Shown here one piece after another: positions 57,938 to 64,000 of a stretch of 64,000 bases of DNA. The stretch comes from Cellvibrio fontiphilus (GTDB taxonomy: Bacteria; Pseudomonadota; Gammaproteobacteria; Pseudomonadales; Cellvibrionaceae), in the NCBI RefSeq assembly GCF_035317345.1, contig NZ_JAYKTU010000009.1; one strand, given 5' to 3'. A program made the translations under genes and the position numbers. Each line of letters opens with the position of its first letter. Within the stretch, counting starts at the first letter, position 1. Under the pieces are notes generated by a model, which saw only the letters and a program-made list of their open reading frames with translations, searched no databases and was not told where the DNA came from.

Positions 57938-59917
57938 ATGAACAAATATGTTTTTCCTATAGGTGCCGTCGCGGTAAGTCTTGGTCTGTTATTTAACGCC
58001 TGTGCTTCGGCGCAGGCGCAAGCAATAAAACCCTTGGCTTTTACAGCAGAACTGATTGCTCCTTTGCCCTTGCAAAAAAATCAACAGCAGGGTTATTTAA
58101 CCCTGGGTGATCAGGAGATTCACTGGCGCGATGATAAGGGGGAATCACTGGCGCAGTTAAACCAATCTGCCGAATTACTGGATTGGCGTTATCCGGTGAC
58201 AATAACGGCGCACGGGAAAAGTGAATCGGTATTAATTGCAGCTACGGTTTTTTTACCTGAGCAACAGCCCGGATTAGTAATGTTAAACACAGCCAGTGGT
58301 GAACTGCGCGAATTACTGCGCGTGCCTAGCCCTGCGTTTAAAATAGAAAATATTTGTTTGAGTCATGCGGGCGGCGAACATTTATCGTTGTATTTAATTG
58401 ATGAGCGCGGCACCGCCGAGCATTGGTTGGTCATTGACGCCGATGGTAAGCCGGATGCAAAACTTTTGCGCCGTGTCCCCATTGCACCTAACAGCAAAGC
58501 CTGTGCGGTAGATGATGCGCAGGATCTATTATTTGTTGCCGAAGAAGGTGTGGGTATTTGGGCGCAGGGTGCGAGTGAGGAGTCATCGCCTGGTCGCATT
58601 GCGGTGGATATGCAGCAGCCGTTTGGAAAATTGCCGGGCAGTGTGGAATCGCTCGCCGTTATGCCACAAGGTTTGGTTGCAGCAATTGCCGAAGAAAAAC
58701 AACTCGCTGTTTATTCAGCTGTGCAGGGTGAATTTAAGCAACAGCAATTGATCGATTTACCGCAAACCGATGAGCCCGAAGTGGTTAAGGCTGCGTATGT
58801 GGCTGATCAAAATGCTGTGGCTTTAATCGTAAATGATGAAAAAACCGGTAGTTATACGCTGCAGTTGTCTTGGCGTACTGCAGCGCAGAAATCACCTGCG
58901 CATCCGATAGTCGCTGTGACTGCTGATGTGCAAACTGACTCGATGTTGCGTTTTGGTGATGCAGCAGATGATCCCGCGATTTGGGTCAATAAAAAGCGCC
59001 CGCAAAAAAGTTTGGTACTCGGCACAAATAAACAGCAGGGTTTATTTGTGTACGACTTGCAGGGCCGCGAGGTTCAACATTTTAATACTGGCCGATTGAA
59101 TAATGTGGATGTGCGTTATGGTGTGCGTCTGGGTAAAAAAATAGTTGATATTGCTGTGGCGACTAATCGCGATGACAACAGTTTATCTATTTACACCATA
59201 GACCCACGCAGTGGAAAACTGACCTTCTCCGGCAGTGTCGCCACCGATATGAAAGACATTTACGGTTTTTGTCTTTATCAATCACCGTTGAGGAACGCAC
59301 AAGGCGAGGCGGCACTTTATGCTTTCCCCAACGATAAAAGCGGAGAGTTCCAGCAAATCCAGTTGAGCGCCGCAGTGAATGCTGCACAGAAGAATAGCCT
59401 GCAGTGGCAGGGGCAGGTCAAGCGCCGCTTTTATGTGGATAGCCAACCTGAGGGCTGTGTCGCCGACGATAAAAACCAACGTTTATTTGTAGGTGAGGAG
59501 GACGTTGCGCTTTGGACTATTGGTGCTGAGCCTGACGCGGGCACAGCGGTGGAAAAAATTCTTGCTGCCGGAGATTTGCTGGTAGCTGACATTGAAGGCA
59601 TTGGTGTTTACGCCGGCAAAACCGAGTCTTATCTGGTGGTTTCCAGTCAGGGCAACAACAGTTTTGTGGTGATGGATGCGTCAGCGCCCTATAGTCTGCG
59701 CGGTATTGTGCGCATCGCTTTGGATGCAGGTAATAACATTGATGGTGTTTCTGAAACCGACGGACTGGAAGTGACCAGTAGCAATTTGGGCGGTTTGTTT
59801 GCGGAGGGTATGCTGGTGGTGCAGGACGGCCATAAAGTAATGCCGGAAGCACCACAAAACTTTAAATATGTGAGCTGGGAAAAAATTCGGAGAGCGTTAA
59901 ATTTACCGGTGGATTAA
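57938..59917 (+). CDS. Two-domain beta-propeller phytase
   Basis: This 659-aa exported protein ends in a beta-propeller phytase domain (about 320-655): DPAIWV, LGTNKQQGLFVYDLQG, NNVDVRYGV, FVVMDASAPY and DGVSETDGLEV. These carry the acidic residues that bind calcium and phosphate. The N-terminal 300 residues form a second, weaker propeller-like domain, as in known dual-domain phytases. The signal peptide ends near ASAQAQA. ATG 57938 has AAGGTGAG 7 bases upstream. It would strip phosphate from phytate in the periplasm or outside the cell. It is in one unit with the upstream TonB-dependent receptor. Confidence 0.9.
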   Translation: MNKYVFPIGAVAVSLGLLFNACASAQAQAIKPLAFTAELIAPLPLQKNQQQGYLTLGDQEIHWRDDKGESLAQLNQSAELLDWRYPVTITAHGKSESVLIAATVFLPEQQPGLVMLNTASGELRELLRVPSPAFKIENICLSHAGGEHLSLYLIDERGTAEHWLVIDADGKPDAKLLRRVPIAPNSKACAVDDAQDLLFVAEEGVGIWAQGASEESSPGRIAVDMQQPFGKLPGSVESLAVMPQGLVAAIAEEKQLAVYSAVQGEFKQQQLIDLPQTDEPEVVKAAYVADQNAVALIVNDEKTGSYTLQLSWRTAAQKSPAHPIVAVTADVQTDSMLRFGDAADDPAIWVNKKRPQKSLVLGTNKQQGLFVYDLQGREVQHFNTGRLNNVDVRYGVRLGKKIVDIAVATNRDDNSLSIYTIDPRSGKLTFSGSVATDMKDIYGFCLYQSPLRNAQGEAALYAFPNDKSGEFQQIQLSAAVNAAQKNSLQWQGQVKRRFYVDSQPEGCVADDKNQRLFVGEEDVALWTIGAEPDAGTAVEKILAAGDLLVADIEGIGVYAGKTESYLVVSSQGNNSFVVMDASAPYSLRGIVRIALDAGNNIDGVSETDGLEVTSSNLGGLFAEGMLVVQDGHKVMPEAPQNFKYVSWEKIRRALNLPVD

Positions 59918-59980
59918 CAACTAAATAGCGAATCTTCTCTCAGGCCTTTTTGCTGATTTTTACAACATCGTCGATCTTTA

Positions 59981-60016
59981 CAAATTCACTGGTCTTTATT
60001 GCAGGCCAGTGAATTT
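59981..60016. terminator. Hairpin between the phytase and a small lipoprotein gene
   Basis: CAAATTCACTGG (59981-59992) pairs with CCAGTGAATTTG (60005-60016) over 12 bp. It lies between convergent genes. No clean T run follows, so termination is likely but not certain. Confidence 0.5.
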
Positions 60017-60032
60017 GCTTGTGCATAAAAAA

Positions 60033-60323
60033 TTATTGGCCTTTACGCGATTCACGAATATAAAAACGTGCATCTTTAGCGTGACGATAACAGTTATCAA
60101 AATTCTCTACGGTTTGCATGGTACGCGCGCTGGTGATTAGACCCAGTGCCTTGCTGTAGCTGACGGTACCGCTAAATCCTTCTGCATCGGCAATGGATAA
60201 TTCGGCCCAGGCGGCGTCCACTTCGGATGCGCAGGCACTGCGGTATTGGGTTTTACCGGCACAGGCCGACAGCGCTAGAACGCCGATGAGTAAGCTGCTA
60301 ACAAGCGAAAGTTTGGCTGACAT
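60033..60323 (-). CDS. Small lipoprotein of unknown function
   Basis: This 96-aa predicted lipoprotein has a clear lipobox (LALSAC). I do not recognise the family with confidence; the mature part is mainly helical (SEVDAAWAELSIADAEGFSGTVSYSKALGLITSARTMQTVENFDNCYRHAKDARFYIRES) and has some resemblance to DUF4398-like small lipoproteins. It contains extra cysteines that could form a disulfide. ATG 60323 has GGAG with a 6-base gap. It stands alone between the phytase and the gluconokinase. Confidence 0.78.
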   Translation of the reverse strand: MSAKLSLVSSLLIGVLALSACAGKTQYRSACASEVDAAWAELSIADAEGFSGTVSYSKALGLITSARTMQTVENFDNCYRHAKDARFYIRESRKGQ

Positions 60324-60489
60324 AGGCCACTCCATGTAAGTGAACAGGATTTTTAATTCAGCGATCGGGTTAAACCTTTTCCGGGTATTACCGGAATTTG
60401 GATTTAACCCGCTGCCAGAAGTTCCTATTCTCTACTGCACGGGGGCGAATGCAAGCGTTCTGTGTTGGCTGCGTAGAGGGGCGCTTGGC

Positions 60490-61059
60490 TCAGGCGGGTA
60501 GGGCTTCAGTCAGCAGTTGGCGATCAATTACTGCAATCGCTTCTTGTAATACCTCGGCAAAGGGCGCGCGCACATCAATTTCTACTACGTCGGCCTCGTT
60601 GCAGGGGCGCTCCAAACTTTCAAACTGGCTATTGACCAAACTGGGCGCCATAAAATGACCGGCGCGATTATCCACTCGCTGTTGAATCGTGCCTATGTCG
60701 CCATGCAGGAACAGGAAGAGTGTTTTGCGTCCGGCCTTGCGCAATTCATCGCGATGGGCGCGACGCAGGCCGGAGAAGGCCAGGGTGGCGTGTTTGCCCT
60801 GGTGGGCCGGGGCGCTGAAATAATCGCGCATCCGCATCACCCAGGGCAGGCGCATGGCATCGTCCAGTGGCAGGCCTTGCGCCATGCGATCACGCGCCTC
60901 CTGACTGTGGAAGTCATCGCCATCCAGATACTCGTAGCCATAGTGTTTGGCAAGCGCTTGCGCCAAGGTGGATTTTCCACTGCCCGATACCCCCATCAGA
61001 ATAATCAAATGAGTGCTGGCGTCCGGATTGCTGGGCTGGATGTGGCTGGGCGAGTGCAT
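60490..61059 (-). CDS. gntK: Gluconokinase
   Basis: GntK phosphorylates D-gluconate to 6-phosphogluconate. This 189-aa protein has the P-loop GVSGSGKST, the substrate segment YLDGDDFHSQEARDRMAQGLPLDDAMRLPW, and FSGLRRAHRDELRK plus GHFMAPSLVNSQFESLE, all typical of the thermoresistant gluconokinase family. ATG 61059 with GGAAG upstream is chosen; an in-frame ATG at 61119 adds 20 residues unlike the family. It is divergent from a LacI-type regulator, with a 20-bp palindrome between them. The adjoining transporter and GH94 gene suggest the gluconate comes from cellobionate. Confidence 0.93.
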   Translation of the reverse strand: MHSPSHIQPSNPDASTHLIILMGVSGSGKSTLAQALAKHYGYEYLDGDDFHSQEARDRMAQGLPLDDAMRLPWVMRMRDYFSAPAHQGKHATLAFSGLRRAHRDELRKAGRKTLFLFLHGDIGTIQQRVDNRAGHFMAPSLVNSQFESLERPCNEADVVEIDVRAPFAEVLQEAIAVIDRQLLTEALPA

Positions 61060-61105
61060 TAATTCTTCCTGAGCGTCGGGTGAATGACATTCTAACCTTG
61101 CAAGC

Positions 61106-61125
61106 AAATGATAGCGCAATCATTT
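61106..61125. promoter_or_regulatory. Candidate LacI-type operator between gntK and its regulator
   Basis: AAATGATAGCGCAATCATTT is palindromic in 18 of 20 positions with a central GCGC, the hallmark of LacI-family operators. It lies 46 bp upstream of gntK and 70 bp upstream of the regulator gene, so it could control both. Confidence 0.6.
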
Positions 61126-61195
61126 TGATCGTGATAGGGTATAAAAAAATAAACACTAATCAACCAACACAACCAACCAAAAAGCACTAAAAACC

Positions 61196-62227
61196 ATGAA
61201 AAAAGCTAAAAAAAGCGGTTCCGACGGCAAAATCACCCTGGTCGATGTGGCGCGAATAGCCGCTGTTAGTCCTATCACTGTATCACGAGTTATCAATCAG
61301 CCCGAAAAGGTGTCTGACGCGGTAAAGCTCAAAGTCCAGAAAGCCATCGACGAGCTGGGCTACATTCCCAACCAGCACGCCAGCTCCCTGGCATCGGCGC
61401 GCTCGGGCATTATAGGTGTCGCCATTCCCTCCCTGAGCAACGTGGTGTTCACCGATGTACTGCGTGGCATCTACAAAGTGATGGGGGCAGCGGGTTACAA
61501 GGTACTTCTGGTAGATACCCACTACTCCCCACTTGAGGAGGAGAAGATGGTGCGCACCCTGCTGAGTCAATCGCCCGAGGGGCTGATTATCACCGGTGGC
61601 GACCAGACCCCGGCCTGCGACCAATTACTGCGTAAATCGCGTATTCCCACGGTGCAGATCATGGAGTTGCTCAGCAATCCCATCGATATGAACATCGGGT
61701 TCTCCCACCATTTGGCCGGTGCAGATGTAGTCGATCATCTGCTGGGCAAGGGTTACAGGCGCATAGGTTTTATTGGCGCGCGTATGGACCCGCGGGTACA
61801 GCAGCGTATTCGCGGATATACCCAGGCGCTCAGTGAGCGCAATTTGTTTGAGCCAAGCCTGGTCGCCACATCACCTGAGCCATCTTCCATCGCGCTGGGC
61901 GGCGCCTTATTTAAAAGTTTGATAGCGGCCAATGAGGGGCGAATTGACGCTGTTTTTTGCGCTAACGACGACCTTGCCCTGGGTGCACTGTTTGAAGCGC
62001 AACGCATGAATATTGCCATTCCCAAACAATTGGCGATCTGTGGCTTTAACGATATTGAAGCTGCGGCGTTTGTAAACCCATCGCTCACCAGTGTGGCGGT
62101 AGGGCGTTACGAGATGGGCGTTAAAGCCGCGGAATTAATTATCCAATCACTTAACCAACAGCTGCCGGAACACACACAAATCGATATGGGATTTGTGATC
62201 AAGCAGCGCGATTCCACCAACCGTTAA
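61196..62227 (+). CDS. LacI-family regulator of gluconate/cellobionate genes
   Basis: This 343-aa regulator is of the GntR (gluconate repressor) type. The N-terminal helix-turn-helix is ITLVDVARIAAVSPITVSRVINQPEKVS, followed by the hinge helix and a periplasmic-binding-protein-like sensor domain (GVAIPSLSNVVFTDVLRGI to VKAAELIIQSL). No clear ribosome-binding site precedes ATG 61196. The gene is divergent from gntK and precedes the GPH transporter by 38 bases, so it probably senses gluconate, its phosphate or cellobionate. Confidence 0.9.
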   Translation: MKKAKKSGSDGKITLVDVARIAAVSPITVSRVINQPEKVSDAVKLKVQKAIDELGYIPNQHASSLASARSGIIGVAIPSLSNVVFTDVLRGIYKVMGAAGYKVLLVDTHYSPLEEEKMVRTLLSQSPEGLIITGGDQTPACDQLLRKSRIPTVQIMELLSNPIDMNIGFSHHLAGADVVDHLLGKGYRRIGFIGARMDPRVQQRIRGYTQALSERNLFEPSLVATSPEPSSIALGGALFKSLIAANEGRIDAVFCANDDLALGALFEAQRMNIAIPKQLAICGFNDIEAAAFVNPSLTSVAVGRYEMGVKAAELIIQSLNQQLPEHTQIDMGFVIKQRDSTNR

Positions 62228-62265
62228 TTTTTTACAAAAACTAATAACCAGCACCGGGAATGTCT

Positions 62266-63633
62266 ATGAACACTTCAACAAATGATCGCTTGGCGCAGCT
62301 CTCACTGCGCGAAAAAATGGGTTTTGCATTGGGCGATTTAGGCTTCAATTTGTATTGGGCCAGCATCGCTTCTTTTTTAGCGGTGTTTTATACCGATGTG
62401 TTTGGCATTCCCGCTGCCGCAGCGGGCACTATGTTTTTGGTCACCAAAATTGTCGATGCGATTACTGACCCGATTATGGGGGCGGTGGCAGATAGAACCA
62501 AAACCCGTTGGGGAAAGTTTCGTCCCTATTTACTTTTTGCCGGTGTGCCTATGGCGGGCGCTGCCGTGATTACCTTCAGCACTCCGGAATTAAGTGAGAA
62601 TGGAAAAATTATTTACGCCTACATCACTTATTCATTAATGATGTTGTGTTACACCATTTTAAGCACACCCTATTCGTCGCTCTCCGGCGTGATGACAGCA
62701 CACCCGCAGGAGCGCAATACGCTCATCAGTTTTCGTTTTATCGCCGCCTTTGCCGGTACAACGTTAGTGAATAAATTTACCTTGCCGCTGGTTGAATATC
62801 TGGGTGCAGGTGATGAAGAGTTGGGTTGGCAACTCACTATGGCGCTTTATGGCTGTGTTGCTGCAATCGCATTTGCGATTACCTTTTTTTCCACCCGCGA
62901 GCGCATTGCTCCACCGCCACAACAAAAAACCTCACCGCTGAGCGATATCAAAGATTTGCTCGACAATCGCCCCTGGTTAATTTTAATTGGTTTGGCGATT
63001 GTAATTATGATGACCATTACTTTGCGCGGCGGCTCCAGTTATTACTACTTGAAATATTATTTGCAGCGCCCTGAGTTAATTTCGGATTACTTATTTGTGC
63101 AGGGTATCGCGCTAGGCGTAGGTGCCGCCATCACTCCGCTGCTCACCAAATTTATCGATAAAACCAAACTGCTGATGTTGTTAATGTCGATAGTCGGCGT
63201 ACTTTCCATCCTTATGTATTTTGTTCCGCCTGAATATGTCTCTGTCATTTTTGTGTTGAATATTTTAATTAGTTTGGCGCTTGGGCCTAAATCACCACTG
63301 GCATGGTCTATGTATGCGGATTCGGCGGATTACACCGAGTGGAAAACCGGGCGACGCGCGACCGGCATGACTTTTTCTGCTGCTACCTTTGCGCAGAAAT
63401 TGGGTGGAGCTCTGGGGTCGGCGGTAATGTTGTGGGTGCTGGCTGCTATTGGTTATGTCGCCAAAGAGGCGCAGTCCGATGCATCGCAAACCGGCATCGC
63501 GCTGTTGCAAACAATTATTCCCGGCGTGATTGCGCTGATTGCTGCTGCGATTATCAGTTTTTATCCGCTCACCAATGCCATGCTCGCGCGTATTCAAAGT
63601 GATCTAAGCCAGCGCACAGCTGATTCCCGTTAA
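62266..63633 (+). CDS. GPH-family sugar:cation symporter
   Basis: This 455-aa, 12-helix transporter belongs to the glycoside-pentoside-hexuronide (MelB/LacS-like) family. It is recognised by EKMGFALGDLGFNLYWASIASFLAVFYTDVFGI, DPIMGAVADRTKTRWGKFRPYLL and YADSADYTEWKTGRRATGMTFSA. ATG 62266, with GGGA at a suitable distance, is preferred over ATG 62260. Its place between the regulator and a GH94 gene suggests transport of cellobionate or a related disaccharide, by inference. No terminator was found after the stop. Confidence 0.9.
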   Translation: MNTSTNDRLAQLSLREKMGFALGDLGFNLYWASIASFLAVFYTDVFGIPAAAAGTMFLVTKIVDAITDPIMGAVADRTKTRWGKFRPYLLFAGVPMAGAAVITFSTPELSENGKIIYAYITYSLMMLCYTILSTPYSSLSGVMTAHPQERNTLISFRFIAAFAGTTLVNKFTLPLVEYLGAGDEELGWQLTMALYGCVAAIAFAITFFSTRERIAPPPQQKTSPLSDIKDLLDNRPWLILIGLAIVIMMTITLRGGSSYYYLKYYLQRPELISDYLFVQGIALGVGAAITPLLTKFIDKTKLLMLLMSIVGVLSILMYFVPPEYVSVIFVLNILISLALGPKSPLAWSMYADSADYTEWKTGRRATGMTFSAATFAQKLGGALGSAVMLWVLAAIGYVAKEAQSDASQTGIALLQTIIPGVIALIAAAIISFYPLTNAMLARIQSDLSQRTADSR

Positions 63634-63710
63634 TCTTTTCTTGGGTTGGTCAACCGCAGTGTGAATCAGCCGGCATACCTTTTATTTTTTGCGCCTTTTT
63701 GGAGGGATTT

Positions 63711-64000
63711 ATGTCCACGCCGTTATTACAGCCTGCCGAGCAGGGGCAGCGTTATGAATTATTTTCACCGACCGCCATGCCGCGCGCTGCAGGCTTTCTG
63801 TGGAATCAGCGCATGATGATTCAAGCCACCTGTCGCGGTTATGCGGTTGCCCAGTTTATGCAACCTGAGCCGGCCAAATATGCCTATGCGCCCAATCTGG
63901 AAGCAAAAACGTTTATGCAGCCGGAGCAGCCTTATTATGCGCATCACCCCGGTCGTTTTTTTTATGTGAAAGATGACGAGACCGGTGAGGTTTTTTCTGC
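63711..64000 (+). CDS. GH94 phosphorylase, probably cellobionic acid phosphorylase (partial)
   Basis: The N-terminal 96 residues of a longer protein run off the window. They match the start of GH94 enzymes of the cellobionic acid phosphorylase group as I remember them: ELFSPTAMPRAAGFLWNQRMM, AQFMQPEPAKYAYAPNLEAK and YYAHHPGRFFYVKDDETGE. The enzyme would split 4-O-glucosyl-gluconate with phosphate into glucose 1-phosphate and gluconate. Gluconokinase at 60490 would take the gluconate on. GGAGGG lies 4-9 bases before ATG 63711. The alternative is cellobiose or another GH94 phosphorylase; the residues that decide substrate lie beyond the window. Confidence 0.75.
   Translation, partial: MSTPLLQPAEQGQRYELFSPTAMPRAAGFLWNQRMMIQATCRGYAVAQFMQPEPAKYAYAPNLEAKTFMQPEQPYYAHHPGRFFYVKDDETGEVFS

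Noticed and set aside
1..64000. tRNA genes, CRISPR arrays, prophage or defence islands
   Set aside because: No tRNA-like T-arm motifs, regularly spaced repeats, phage structural genes or recognised defence genes were seen.

Overview
The window looks like a chromosomal segment of a plant-polysaccharide-degrading gammaproteobacterium, most probably a Cellvibrio species (Cellvibrionaceae). The reasons are the mutL-miaA-hfq-hflX-hflK-hflC-hisZ-purA housekeeping run, a membrane-anchored xylanase with the Xyn10C layout (lipobox, serine-rich linker, CBM15, GH10, 605 aa), serine-rich linkers, several TonB-dependent receptors, and a full xylan/glucuronoxylan locus. The species cannot be fixed from the sequence alone. 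I saw no tRNA, rRNA, CRISPR array, insertion sequence or prophage.

Layout. 22-9517: DNA repair, tRNA modification, RNA chaperone, HflXKC membrane quality control, HisZ and PurA, all on the + strand. 9855-18731: an accessory + strand cluster with a very large TonB-dependent receptor, two intact flavin-dependent tryptophan-halogenase-family proteins flanking a paralogue that has lost its catalytic residues, and a small protein with a 2-oxoglutarate/Fe(II) oxygenase-like residue pattern. 18759-33110: the xylan locus. On the - strand lie GH115 alpha-glucuronidase, mannonate dehydratase and a GH43 lipoprotein, then Xyn10C, a xylose-type sugar porter and a NUDIX-like regulator with a broken catalytic box. 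Divergent on the + strand lie xylulokinase and xylose isomerase. A small PepSY plus cytochrome b561 pair sits inside the locus. 33343-39445: S41 protease lipoprotein, phhB, a DUF1961 protein with an overlapping LuxR-type regulator, tyrS, and two small lipoproteins.

39524-45732 (- strand): a BtuB-like receptor, a 1.09-kilo-residue periplasmic fusion (DUF1080-like domain, cytochrome c, beta-propeller) and a separate DUF1080 protein. A 29-bp inverted repeat with a structured loop lies between the first two. 45940-51236: two L,D-transpeptidases of different families in divergent orientation, then a 728-aa protein carrying the tubulin/FtsZ signature GGGTGSG. 51324-54853: flavin reductase-like, GFA-like, GNAT, AraC and a degenerate GGDEF protein. 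55093-59917: a TonB-dependent receptor and a two-domain beta-propeller phytase behind a Pho-box-like direct repeat. 60490-64000: gluconokinase, LacI-type regulator, GPH-family transporter and the start of a GH94 phosphorylase, which together read as a cellobionate-utilisation locus.

How the genes work together. Xyn10C, GH115 and GH43 cut decorated xylan outside the cell or in the periplasm. The sugar porter imports xylose, and XylA and XylB pass it to the pentose phosphate pathway. ManD takes the glucuronate branch toward KDG. The last locus would handle aldonic acids released by oxidative cellulose cleavage. The items most likely to be new biology are the tubulin-like protein, the halogenase/pseudo-halogenase/receptor cluster, and the structured inverted repeat near 41.5 kb.
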